In this document: in pieces, positions 1-12,193 of the stretch
Layout of the letters: each line of letters begins with the position of its first letter
Position numbering within the stretch: the first letter of the stretch is position 1
DNA from: Viola odorata
Lineage: Eukaryota > Streptophyta > Magnoliopsida > Malpighiales > Violaceae
NCBI GenBank assembly: GCA_963691705.1
Contig: OY829545.1
Span: 15,947,569 to 16,011,568, forward strand
Length of the DNA stretch: 64,000 nt
Direction of reading: 5' to 3'
Program-made: the position numbers and the translations under genes
The notes under the pieces: generated by a model
Told to the model about the DNA's origin: nothing
What the model saw: the letters and a program-made list of their open reading frames with translations, nothing else
Database searches by the model: none

Positions 1-3000
1 TATTTATTCAATTAGACCCAATGGATCCATCGATGTCTTTGAAAATCATAAATTGTCACCCAAAAAAAATATAAATTAAAATTAATGGTTAAATAGTGAT
101 GTAAATAAGTCCATTTAATGTAGAAAAAAATCTTAAAATTTCATTATTAGATAACAAAATTTATAATATTAATATTTGTTATTGTCAATGTCAACATGCG
201 AGAGTTTATAAGATGACACATATATAGGGTTGTCTAACAGACGGTATTTTGGTATATCGTCTGAAATAGTTCGATATTCGATAAATTAAATGTCCAAAAT
301 TTAATACTGTATCGTACCGAACTAAATTTAATATCGTACAGCATGTAGCGAAATTAGTTTGGTACAATATTACGGTATACCGAATACCGTTCATGAGAAC
401 CATATCCAAAAAGTTCCAGTTTTTTCACATGAAAATACTGAGTTTTCAAGTGTAATTTCAATACTTTGAACATCCATTAAGCTATCCATTTATAACAAGT
501 ACTAAATAAGTTACATTTACAAAGTTAGCAAACATTCATAACATCCATTAAATTCACCAAGCTAGCAAATATTCATAACATCCAATAAATTCACAAATGC
601 AAATTACAATCATAACTTACAAATAAAACAACTAGCAAACAATCCACTCTCCAATAACTGCATTCCGGTCCTTGATTTAAGAGTTCAAGTACAGCAATCA
701 ATCACCACCACAATACTTTTTTGCAAAAACTATCCATTGACATTGGCTATTTCTTTTCTTTTTCATAATGTCATACTCTTAATATGATAGAAACTCATGC
801 ATGAGTTATATGAGTTAACAAAAGATTGGAAGAATTAATGTATTTATTCCAAAATTTAGTATATGTTTAAACGTTACTTTCATACATTTATGTACACGTT
901 CGCTAGTTTGTATTAGATTCATGAATAATTTTATCAAAATTTTCATTTTTCAACAATTATGTCATTATTTGATTATTAGTCGCTATAATTTCTATTATGG
1001 ATATGGTATTTTAAAAATAATTTTAAAAAATCTTAATGACCCACTAGCTGACGTACGTAAGTAGTAGGCACCAATGAAAATATGATTGAGTTAGTGAGGA
1101 AATTGATCCATTGGATTCCAGAGTCCCTTAAAAGAACACATACGTATAGCGATCGAGAAGATACATTGGTATATATTTTTTATTAATAAAGCAACTTCAA
1201 CTTAATATATCATCACTTATTCTATGATCAGTGATCTCATGCCCAGTGGCGGAGTCAGCTTTCGATGTTTGGGGGCAAGATTAAAAAAAATATTTTTAAA
1301 CATTGATGGATCCAGGATTTGTATTCAGGGTGTGCGGGAGTTCGGGGACAGCGCCTCCGAATTTTGTTGTTGTTGAGTATTTTAAAGGGAAGGCAAGCGA
1401 GCTGAACGAAAAATTGAAAAAATGCTTAAGAGTATTTGTATCTGTTACTAAATAATAAATATTTAGATAAACTTAACAAAAAAGATAAAAAAAAAACAAT
1501 ATAGAAAAAAATTAATTATATATTAGAATTCATACAATATACGTACTTTTTACAATTGTTCTCTACGAGTATTTTTTTTTGTATTTTAGATCCGCCCATG
1601 TCTGTAAAATATGAACATTCTCGTCAATAACTATTATAGTAATAAATTTAATATGTATTATGTATAATTAATTAAATTAGCTAAATTGTACCCGACATTC
1701 TTTCAAATCAACAAATCCATCTAATATCGAGTCTAAACTGAAAGTCTCGACAATTTCTTTTTCAATATAAACCACCAACTTGAGGAGATGACCTTCTTGG
1801 GTTCTTTCATAAACTGAAGAATTAATATAACCAACAAATATATCATGACCATTGTCCCAAATTTGAGATATATTATCAACGAACACATTGCCTTTTTCTT
1901 TCTTGACAATGCTCTACGAGCCATAACTGCAACCATATAAAAAATGCAGCATTATAGATACGATACGAGATATAAACAATATGTTAATCGGTGAGTTACG
2001 TGCAAAATTAAAGTACAAAATTAATTTAAGCACCTAATAATCCTAGTTTATGATCTAATATGGTACTAACAAGAAAGAATTGGGAATAAAATTCCTAAAT
2101 ATGTGTTTTGTCAATTTTTTTTTTTTTAATAGGCTAGAATTTTATTCAAATAAAAGTCATGGAGTACATGACGATGAACACGTCCAGAAGCTACACAGCA
2201 GACCAAGCAGCAGGAGCCATGCAAATGCACGACGCTGCCCTACAACACACGCATACTAATTTGTGCATACTATACTAAAGAAATAAATTCTATGATAATA
2301 TTAATAATATATATTAAAAAAAAATCCAAAAGTTTGGGGCCATAGCCCCCCCCACCCTGTCTCGTAGTGGCGGAGCCACTGCTCTGCCACATTAGATTTG
2401 TGTGGACAGTGGATTGATGAATAGCAATTGCAAGAATTGTGATGGTCGGGAGCTGCCTGCATTCTTGCACGCCTCTCGAATGGATACATACATCAAAAAG
2501 TCCATTTCAGTGATTTCAAAATTTGGATTATGTTTACTACTCAACTCAACTGTATGTTCCTTCCTTGTGCGCTTCCTCTCAGTGCGGCCAACATATGTTC
2601 TGTTTTAGAATTTGAACTCTTAACCGTGAAAATTCTAATACAATAAACAATATAGATGGATGCTTTTTTCTCTCTCTCGAATAAGATAGGTGGAGAAAAT
2701 TTAATTAATATTAAATATATAAGAGAAAAGAAGTGATGATAAATTCTTGAATTGACAATGGAGGCAACAAGAGAATTTTAGAAGCAACTATATTTCTATC
2801 CCTCCTTGTTGTCGATGGCATTTCTCCCCTTTTTCCTATCGTGCCAAATTCTCTAACTTTAGACTATTCTTATAATTATTTAATACTTTTTGTAATTTGT
2901 TGTTGAAAACAATGACAAAAGAAAAATAAATAAATAAATATAGTAAGATTAATACTCCCCTTATTTTTCCACTACTTTATGGATGGATGGTGATTAGTAC

Positions 3001-4073
3001 ATCTCTTCTTGTCGTTTTTTTTAAAGACTATCCGGTAATCTCTATCATCATATTGAGTATCGACTATTTTGAATTTAAACCGAACAAGATTTCGAAAGAC
3101 GGTAAAATTTTCGCTCACAAATTTTATACTCCGTGCTCGAACTTGAAACTTTTAATTAAGGTCTAAAAACTCTCTACCGATTAATTTACGTACTATCTCG
3201 CAGTCAACAAACTCGATTATCATCATCTAATTGTCTCACTCACTCTCACATCAAAACCCAAATTATAGTTTTCGACAAATCACATCCGACTTGTCGTTAC
3301 AAATGATGCCGGATGACGATCCTCACGAATCAACGACGAAGCGTCGTCCTGTAGTATTAGTAAGTAACAACGACTTGTTTGTTGGGCCTTAATTGGGCCC
3401 TAATTTATATTTATATCAATATAAAGCTGTATAGGACAGTAGAACTGCCTAAAGTTGAGATCAATTAGAATTTGATAAATTAAATTGGATTGTTAAAAAT
3501 ATAAGATTAATTTGTTTAATTGCATTAGAAATAACACATGGGGAAAATATTTTTTTTTTAAAATTTTAATGAGACTTAGAGAGTATTGTAGACTTGTAGT
3601 TGCATTTTATTTTACCAAAAATGCCATCACATGTTGTAACATTATTGAAAATTATGTGTAATAATACTAATATAAAAATCATTTTCGCATTGAGTTACAT
3701 TGGATCTTTATTTCCAAAAACTTATGAAAAAGAAATTAACTTTTCCAGATCAAAACTAATAGATTGTCATTTATTTATCAATATTACTTAATATTGAACT
3801 TTTCAATTAAAATAAAATATAATTTAAGAGGTTAATTTTGTCTTAAAAGTAATCCAAAATCCCTTCACCTATTAGGAAGGAGTTTACTTTCCTTTGAATT
3901 TTCCCTTGTAGAAGATTCTAATATTCATAAGGATTGTAAAATTGCTTTCATAAAGAATTTTAGAATCTCTGAACCAAACAACCCGTAATGAATTTTTATT
4001 ATTAAAAGGTTGCGTAAGTCAAATTCACAAAAATATTTTTTGATGTAGATTCTAAACAAGAAATCAATGCACA
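1..4073. other. AT-rich intergenic region, no supported gene
   Basis: No coding exon is supported; the short open frames have no recognisable protein. At 230-400 there is a degenerate block rich in GGTAT/ATACC steps, like the sub-terminal parts of old plant DNA transposons. At 527-600 a phrase of about 37 bp (AGCAAA..TTCATAACATCCA) is repeated in tandem. At 1244 and 2366-2383 lie copies of a GTGGCGGAG motif common at plant transposon ends. Long A and T runs and leftover repeats account for the rest. Confidence 0.6.
1244..2384. mobile_element. Possible degenerate non-autonomous element (weak)
   Basis: The left boundary begins CAGTGGCGGAGTCAG at about 1244. Near 2366-2384 the sequence reads GTGGCGGAGCCACTG, preceded by a G/C-rich stretch (GGGGCCATAGCCCC). 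This vocabulary is typical at the ends of plant non-autonomous DNA elements. The two ends are not a convincing inverted pair and I find no clean target duplication, so they may be two separate remnants rather than one element. Confidence 0.3.
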
Positions 4074-4082
4074 ATAAATTTA
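4074..4082. repeat. 9-bp target site duplication, left copy
   Basis: ATAAATTTA directly precedes the left terminus of the MULE and is repeated exactly at 5650-5658 after the right terminus. A 9-bp duplication is the hallmark of Mutator-superfamily insertion. Confidence 0.9.
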
Positions 4083-5649
4083 GGGTCAATAGTGTTTTAA
4101 CCCCCTGAACTATCGCGAAAAATAAGACACCTCCCTCAACTAAAAAAATTCAAAAGGAGGTCCCTGAACTAAAGGTCAATGGCATGCAGGCCCCTACCGT
4201 CAGTCAAACTAACTTTCCGTTAGTTTCTACTTATGGTTGCCGGTTTGCATTTATTTACAATAATACCATTATGTATTAAATAATATAATTAATTTAAAAA
4301 AATCAGAAAAAATAATATAATTAATTTAAAATATTATAAAAGATTTAAAAATTCCAAAAAGAATTAAAAAATCAGTAAAAAAAATTAAAAGTAAGAAAAA
4401 TATTTCTAGAATTTCTTTCTTTCTTTTTCTTATTTTCATTTTCATTTCTTTCTTTTTATTTTCCATTATTTTCCATTTTCTTTTTTATTTCTTATTTACT
4501 TTTCCATTTTCCTTTATTAGGTTTTCATTGCTAATTAATGTTTCCAATTTTCCTTTTCAATCCACAAACCTAACTTCATCTTCTTCATTTCCCATTTTCC
4601 TGAGCCATATAACATCCCCAATCATGCAAAACCACTGCCATCTACTGATCACCTCCACACCACCAGCATCATCATCACCGGCTGTCAACTGCCGATCTCT
4701 TCTCCGTCACCAACCATCACCCTCTCCTCACCCACCGCCGGCACCAACCCATCGCCATCTCCACAGCCGAATCCACCTCACCGACCCACTGCCACCACAC
4801 CGTCACGCACCCACAAGCAGATCCGGCGCAACTTCCGTGCTAGATCTACCCTTTTCCCGAACCCATCAACATCCATGACATTAGGCACCATTTTCAACTT
4901 CATAACCACCAGATCTGGAAAATGAAGATGAAGAAGAGAGTGGAGGAGAAAGGAGGAGAGGTAGATCTGGAAAAAAACTTGATTTTTGCTGAGTTTGGTT
5001 GGTAAGAGACGAAAGTTGCAGACTTTCGAAATTGGCGATGGGAAATCTGGAAAAACGAGAGAGAGAGGATTTGTGAAGGCAGGTGCTATGGATCGTGCTC
5101 GTCAAGTTCTTGCAGAGATGACCAGAATTGGTGTGCCAGCTAATAGGATTACTTACAATATTCTGCTAAAGGGTTATTGCCAGCAGCTGCAGATAAATGA
5201 GGCTAAGGAGTTGCTTAAAGAGATGGTTGATGATGGTAACATTGAGCCACTTTGCTGAATCGAAAGGAATTGCTCCAACCAAAATCAGTTACACCACTTT
5301 GATGAAAGCCTTTGCTTTGAGGGATTAATTGATAATATTAAAAGTTAAAAATGTTAATTTTTTTTATTTTTAAATTTTTGAAATAAGAAAATAAGGAAGA
5401 AAGAAAATTTGGAATAAGAAAATAATAAAGAAATTTTTAATTTATTTTACATAATTACCTGCTACAACAGGTTAAAAAAAAAAAAAAACTTGTTGTAGCA
5501 GGTTACCTTAACAGACTGTTAAGGTTGACTGACGGTAGGGGCCTGCATTTCATTGACTTTTAGTTCAGGGACCTCCTTTTGAATTTTTTTAGTCCAGGGA
5601 GGTGTTTTGTTTTTCGCGATAGTTCAGGGGGTCAAAACACTATTGACCC
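4083..5649. mobile_element. Pack-MULE (Mutator-like, non-autonomous) with captured PPR fragment
   Basis: Both ends start GGGTCAATAGTGTTTT and stay near-identical in inverted orientation for about 130 bp (left 4083-4215, right about 5515-5649). They share blocks such as CCTGAACTATCGCGAAAAA and CCCCTACCGTCAGTCAA. An exact 9-bp duplication (ATAAATTTA) flanks the element. The inside has low-complexity A/T subterminal stretches, a C-rich low-complexity stretch (4630-4870) and a plant gene fragment at about 5030-5325. No transposase is present, so movement would need one supplied in trans. The well-preserved TIRs and perfect duplication suggest a fairly recent insertion. Confidence 0.88.
5031..5328 (+). 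pseudogene. Captured fragment of an HCF152-like PPR gene
   Basis: Translation from about 5076 gives AGAMDRARQVLAEM, then RITYNILLKGYCQQL and EAKELLKEM: helix-turn-helix PPR repeats (about 35 residues each). After a stop at 5256-5258 a shifted frame gives GIAPTKISYTTLMKAFAL. From memory both blocks resemble Arabidopsis HCF152, a chloroplast RNA-processing PPR protein, with roughly one repeat missing between NIEP and GIAPTK. The fragment lies wholly inside the MULE and has no full-length frame, so it is a transduplicated piece and not a working gene. PPR assignment is firm; HCF152 as donor is likely and needs an alignment. Confidence 0.75.
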
Positions 5650-5658
5650 ATAAATTTA
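5650..5658. repeat. 9-bp target site duplication, right copy
   Basis: ATAAATTTA, identical to 4074-4082, directly follows the right TIR of the Pack-MULE. Confidence 0.9.
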
Positions 5659-5985
5659 TAATAAACTTTTTTTATATAAAAAAAACTAGTAAATTTACAT
5701 GAAACTTACCAAAAAAATTAAGATGCATTCCCTTTATCCCAACATGTTTTGATAAAGTGAATAATTAATAATAGAAGAAGAAATATTGTTAAAATGCAAT
5801 TTATATACTAAGTTAGGTCCAAGTTGGCTGGAAGATTTCGTGCGAAAAGAAATCATATGACAACGACAAGAATCACAAGAAAGTTAAATTACCCACATGC
5901 TCTAAATGTATACAACTACAAGTCATTCACGGCTAAATGCAATGCAACAGAAGAATGTGGACACTTCATAGCATTTTTCAAGTCA
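5659..5985. other. Spacer between Pack-MULE and Helitron
   Basis: This is AT-rich spacer between two transposons. A 76-codon open frame at 5824-6054 runs into the Helitron end and has no recognisable domain. Nothing else is supported. Confidence 0.5.
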
Positions 5986-6000
5986 CTAGGTAGTTTGGGC

Positions 6001-6015
6001 ACGTGCGTCGCACGT
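6001..6015 (-). other. Helitron 3' terminal hairpin
   Basis: A 7-bp perfect stem with a 1-nt loop lies 11 nt before the CTAG end. This hairpin acts as the transposition terminator in Helitrons. The perfect stem and correct spacing make chance unlikely. Confidence 0.8.
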
Positions 6016-6289
6016 TCAACATTTTTTTATATGAAATTAAATTATTTAATTTAGATATTGTTTATAAATTAATTTTGGTCATTTGAAATAGATAATGTCA
6101 CTATTTAAATATTGTTCCCGAACATAAAAATCATTAAGCATACTGATAATAATTATTAATAGATAATATAGCTTAATAATGTTTAAATATTATTCTAAAG
6201 TATTATAACCAACCATATAAATTGTTAAGCATACTAATAATAATTATTAATTATAAAGCGTTTTTACAAATTTTCTTTCTTGATCTTTT

Positions 6290-7130
6290 TGATTTTGGGC
6301 TCATACTCATATAATTCATCAAATTTCTTGTTCTTGAGTCTTGTTCCCTTCCTTGTCTCTTTTTTGCCTTCAGCTTCTTCGTCAATGAGTATCGGTGTGG
6401 GCAAAATAATTACTTCCTCATCTTATTTTTTGTCTCTTTTCTTTTTCGGCTTGGCTAATTTTTTAGCTTGTTGTTGATCATCTTCTTCTTTGATTTTCTT
6501 GATTCGCCTTCCTTTTTTTATCATCTTGTTATTCTTGCTTTCATCCTTGTCGTATTGTTCACATTTTTTTTCCAGTTGCATTATTCATTTGAAGTTTATT
6601 TTGTTGGCTCCTTTTCCAAACTACCGCTAATGACTCATCGTCTTCATCAATTTCTTCTTCAATTGGTGTCCCCTTTTTAGTTACATGAACCTCTTTAGCG
6701 ATAAATATATTCCTCTGTCATTCGCTCTCCTTTTTTTCCCTGACCTTGACTAAGAAATCAAATTCATTGTCCTTGCAGGATATCATTTTTCTATAGTGTG
6801 GCGGCTTCTCTTTTTCCTATTATTGAATGGTTTTGCGCTAATGACGAAACCAATAATATCTGTCATTAAAATAATTGAAATTAGAATATGAATTATCAAT
6901 TTAAAATAATGATTACAACGTTTTATAAATTTAGTTGCTTACCGATTCGTTTGCTTTGGTCACAATGAGGAAGATCTTGAAAGTCTATGAATTCATAGTT
7001 AATAACATCAAAGGGATAGGGATTGATGATTCTTGCACCATGGTTGAGTTTGCCATAATCAGTTCAATGTCGAGGTTAATATTCGAATAATTTGGATTTG
7101 GTTTCTTGGCAACTCCATTGGTAATAATAT
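6290..7130 (-). pseudogene. Helitron-borne RPA1-like (DUF223-type) gene remnant
   Basis: Minus-strand reading gives YEFIDFQDLPHCDQSKRIGK near 6945-7005 and, after a probable intron, DIIGFVISAKPFNNRK near 6810-6860. Next comes CKDNEFDFLVKVREKK and a long Lys/Glu/Asp-rich tail towards 6290. The (T)D-I-I-G-x-V core after an aromatic F-x-x-F stretch is typical of the RPA70-like OB-fold proteins encoded by plant Helitrons, which are thought to bind single-stranded DNA during rolling-circle transfer. Stops and frame changes break it. The family call rests on short motifs. Confidence 0.5.
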
Positions 7131-9022
7131 ATGTACATCCCTATTCTAAGGTATCCTTGAGTTTTTGCGCCGCTTGCTTGAACTTTTGTTCCATAATATA
7201 ATACATATAATTTAATATTATAAATAATATTAAATATTCAGTAAAGGGAAAAATCATTACTAAGATCAGTCCTAATTTTTTTGAGGTGCTCATTTTATCC
7301 TTGTAGTTTTCAACTTGACATTTTCGGATGACTAAAAGTTTCAGACGAAATTCAGTTTGTTGATCTTCAAGGTATCTTATATATGTGCATGTTTTTTCTT
7401 CTTGAGATACTTGCATCTTTTCGCTCGTTCTTGTCATCTAAGGAGAAAATAAATTGTTTCCAAATCCCAAAAAAAAGAAATTATTAAAGCAAGAGGCAAG
7501 ATCCAATGAGTAAAATCATCAAGAACACAAATTAATAAATAAGATACAGAAACATACATGCAACTTTAATATTACCACTTTTCCCCATACTTTCTAAATA
7601 AAAATTAATGCTCTTGAGTGTTAATGCTAATACCTCCTCTACGCTTGAATTTCGATGGGTTCTTTTATAGTCTTTGGATAATGCATCACAATAGATATCC
7701 CATAACTTCCTTACATCTTCAGGCTGATAATAAATTAAATAAAAAATGTAAACGTTAATAAAAAAATGGCTTAAATTAATATAAACATGAACAAAAATAT
7801 TCGGGGAACAACGCAGTTGGTTTAGAATTCTTGCTGCATCTTAATCTTAATATTTATAAATTAAAAAGGCATTTGATAAAATATATGCTATACGGAAAAA
7901 ATGGATTTAAAAGGTATAAAAGTGAGGATAGTAAATTCTACTAAATTTAGTTTTTTAGTGACTTAATTTGAAAATTACCTGACAATACACCAAAATAGTA
8001 GCGAATAGTCTGCGTGACTCCAATGACATTTTAAGCATAACTACTTCACTTAGACATGGTGATATACTCTCGTCAGATTCATAAAGTCCTCTCTTTTGTG
8101 CTGATTGTTTGAATGTTTTGCATATAACTTTATTTACTGTCAATAAATCTTCAAAAAACTTTGGCCCTCTAACATGATTTAATAATAACATTAGAAAATA
8201 CGTTTCTCCTTCTTTTGGATTTGCAGTATTTATACGGCCAATCACACCCCTCATTGATTCTCTTTTTTTACATGTTTTTTCTTTAGATTGCCAGACAAAA
8301 TGCACAGGAAATTCCCTATAGTAAAAATATAAGAAATAATTATGTGAAAGATATCATATTGGAACATTAATTAATGTACTATATCTACAAATATAAATAA
8401 ATAATATAATATATATACTAATAGTGAAATTGGAAAATAAATAAGCAAAGAAATAAAATTTTAAGAATAAAGTTTTTTTCTTGCCTGTATAAATATTGTC
8501 TTGCATTTGGATTCTCAAAACATGTTGTAAAGAATTTTGTAAGCATTGTCTTTGATACATGCTCCCAAAGTACCACTTCTTGCAAATTTTGATTCTCTCA
8601 ATAATAGACAGCCTGTTTATTAGGCAAATGTAATTGCAAATTTATCACCAAAGAATTTATCTCATTTAAATTGAATTCAGATATCCTCCATGTAGCTTCT
8701 TGTGGAGAGACAAGTCTCCCATCTTGAAATTGGTCTATCTCATCAACCAAATTATTCTCATCATTTGATGCAATGTATAAAGATATTTTGTCATGCCCTT
8801 TGTATACGTACTTATAAAGATACTTCACTAATTTAATGTTAGAGCAAATCTCAATATTTATGTGGCAACCATATCTTGTAAGCAAGTAAGAGTTATACGG
8901 CACTACCCATCGGTTATCAAGCTCTTTGTTTTTCTTAATTGTTTTTCGCCCATTGTCTCTTCTTTGTTATATTGGATAGCCATCTTTTCCAGCCACAATT
9001 GTAGAAGAAAAATCTCGTGGAT

Positions 9023-12000
9023 AGTGAAATCTATATTTTTCATTTTCCATACAACCGCATTTTTTATTACTTTCTCCACATGGACCATGCATCATATGTT
9101 TGGTCACTAATTGAAAAAGTAAAGGTTCTTCATCATCATCTGGTATTTCAGCACAAACAAATTTGAAACCTTCTTCGAGTATGACTAACATATGAACGTG
9201 TGGCATTCCCTTTTTCTGAAATTCAATAACATGAACATGTGCAACTACTTTTCCAAAAATAAAATAGTATGAAACTTTTGATATTGTAAGTCTATGCACA
9301 CCTATATGTTAAAAAAATCATGTGAAAATTCTAAAAGACACATGAAAAAAACAGAGTTAAAAATTGAAATAATATCGTATTAATTAAAAGCTTTACCTCT
9401 TATTTCTTGATCAAAAATATTTTCTACAGAGGTAAATGTCAGAATAGATGAAAAGTCTTCTGTAGTTGTTGTATTAGTATTGGAAGACCTTCTGCATTGT
9501 TTGAAAATATTCTGATGCCAACCAATTTCTCCTTTAAGGCATAAAAGTGGGTATTGAAGAGGATCATAGCAGCTAAAGTAATGTTTAATTATGTGGCTCT
9601 GTCCCGAATGTGCATGAACAACTATATCTCTTTCAAATGGAACATTAGAATTATTTCCTTCAATCCATATAACCAACTTCTCCTTTAGGGCATAAAAGTG
9701 GGTATTGAAGTGCATCATAACAGCTAAAGTAATGTTTAATTATGTGGCCCTGTCCCGAATGTGCATGAACAACTATATCTCTTTCAAATGGAACATAGAA
9801 TTATTTCCTTCAATCGAGAATTATTTCCTTCAATTAGTGAAATCTGTATTTTCCATTTTCCATACAACCGCATTTTTTATTACTTTCTCCACATGGACCA
9901 TGCATCATATGTTTGGTCACTAATTGAAAAAGTAAAGGTTATTCATCATCATCTGGTATTTCAGCACAAACAAATTTGTCAAACTGATTAGAACAAACAA
10001 TTTTGAAACCTTCTTCGAGTATGACTAACATATGAACGTGTGGCGTTCCCCTTTTCTGAAATTCAATAACATGAACATGTGCAACTACTTTTCCAAAAAT
10101 AAAATAGTATGAAACTTTTGATATTATAGGTCTATGCACACCTATATGTTAAAAAAATAATGTGAAAATTCTAAAAGACACATGAAAAAAAATAGAGTTA
10201 AAAATTGAAATAATATCGTATTAATTAAAAGCTTTACCTCTTATTTCTTGATCAAAAATATTTTCTGCAGAGGTAAATGTCAGAATAGTTGAAAAGTCTT
10301 CTGTAGTTGTTGTATTAATATTGGAAGACCTTCTGCATTGTTTGAAAATATTCTGATGCCAACCAATTTCTCCTTTAGGGCATAAAAGTGGGTATTGAAG
10401 AGGAACATAACAGCTAAAGTAATGTTTAATTATGTGGCTCTGTCCCGAATGTGCATGAACAACTATATCTCTTTCAAATGGAACATTAGAATTATTTCCT
10501 TCAATCCATATAACCAACTTCTCCTTTAGGGCATAAAAGAGGGTATTGAAGTGGATCATAACAGCTAAAGTAATGTTTAATTATGTGGCTCTGTCCCGAA
10601 TGTGCATGAACAACTATATCTCTTTCAAATGGAACATAGAATTATTTCCTTCAATCGAGAATTATTTCCTTCAATTAGTGAAATCTGTATTTTCCATTTT
10701 CCATACAACCGCATTTTTATTACTTTCTCCACATGGACCATGCATCATATGTTTGGTCACTAATTGAAAAAGTAAAGGTTATTCATCATCATCTGGTATT
10801 TCAGCACAAACAAATTTGTCAAACTGATTAGAACAAACAATTTTGAAACCTTCTTCGAGTATGACTAACATATGAACGTGTGGCGTTCCCCTTTTCTAAA
10901 ATTCAATAACATGAACATGTGCAACTACTTTTCCAAAAATAAAATAGTATGAAACTTTTGATATTATAGGTCTATGCACACCTATATGTTAAAAAAATAA
11001 TGTGAAAATTCTAAAAGACACATGAAAAAAAATAGAGTTAAAAATTGAAATAATATCGTATTAATTAAAAGTTTTACCTCTTATTTCTTGATCAAAAATA
11101 TTTTCTGCAGAGGTAAATGTCAGAATAGTTGAAAAGTCTTCTGTAGTTGTTGTATTAGTATTGGAAGACCTTCTGCATTGTTTGAAAATATTCTGATGCC
11201 AACCAATTTCTCCTTTAGGGCATAAAAGTGGGTATTGAAGAGGATCATAACAGCTAAAGTAATGTTTAATTATGTGGTTCTGTCCCGAATGTGCATGAAC
11301 AACTATATCTCTTTCAAATGGAACATTAGAATTATTTCCTTCAATCCATATAACCAACTTCTCTTTTAGGGCATAAAAGTGGGTATTGAAGTGGATCATA
11401 ACAGCTAAAGTAATGTTTAATTATGTGGCTCTGTCCCGAATGTGCATGAACAACTATATCTCTTTCAAATGGAACATAGAATTATTTCCTTCAATCGAGA
11501 ATTATTTCCTTCAATTAGTGAAATCTGTATTTTCCATTTTCCATACAACCGCATTTTTTATTACTTTCTCCACATGGACCATGCATCATATGTTTGGTCA
11601 CTAATTGAAAAAGTAAAGGTTATTCATCATCATCTGGTATTTCAGCACAAACAAATTTGTCAAACTGATTAGAACAAACAATTTTGAAACCTTCTTCGAG
11701 TATGACTAACATATGAACGTGTGGCATTCCCCTTTTCTGAAATTCAATAACATGAACATGTGCAACTACTTTTTCAAAAATAAAATAGTATGAAACTTTT
11801 GATATTGTAGGTCTATGCACACCTATATGTTAAAAAAATCATGTGAAAATTCTAAAAGACACATGAAAAAAAATAGAGTTAAAAATTGAAATAATATCGT
11901 ATTAATTAAAAGTTTTACCTCTTATTTCTTGATCAAAAATATTTTCTGCAAAGGTAAATGTCAGAATAGTTGAAAAGTCTTCTGTAGTTGTTGTATTAGT

Positions 12001-12193
12001 ATTGGAAGACCTTCTGCATTGTTTGAAAATATTCTGATGCCAACCAATTTCTCCTTTAGGGTATAAAAGTGGGTATTGAAGAGGATCATAACAGCTAAAG
12101 TAATGTTTAATTATGTGGTTCTGTCCCGAATGTGCATGAACAACTATATCTCTTTCAAATGGAATATTAGAATTATTTCCTTCAATCCATATA
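9023..12193 (-). repeat. Tandem array of four ~840-bp units spanning the Helitron HUH segment
   Basis: Anchors AGTGAAATCT at 9023, 9836, 10677 and 11517 define units of 813, 841 and 840 bp plus a partial fourth unit ending near 12193, where the unique N-terminal coding sequence begins. Unit 1 is shorter because it lacks 27 bp (TCAAACTGATTAG..) present in the others near 9977. By eye units 2-4 differ at only a few positions, which implies recent amplification or gene conversion. Each unit carries one GEIGWH block and one HUH block in coding orientation. Unit 3 has CAG to TAG just before the HUH motif (about 10897), which kills that frame. Confidence 0.92.
9537..9829 (-). repeat. Nested ~150-bp direct duplication in array unit 1
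   Basis: The stretch starting GGCATAAAAGTGGGTATTGAAG at 9537 recurs at 9688 after about 150 bp and ends in a doubled AATTATTTCCTTCAATC. The same nested pair sits in units 2 and 3 (about 10379/10530 and 11219/11369) but not in the terminal partial unit. The short duplication therefore came first and was then copied with the larger unit. Confidence 0.85.

Noticed and set aside
9023..12193. Regular repeats could be a CRISPR-like array
   Set aside because: The units are 840 bp, contiguous and transposase-coding, with no short repeats and unique spacers; this is a plant nuclear genome.
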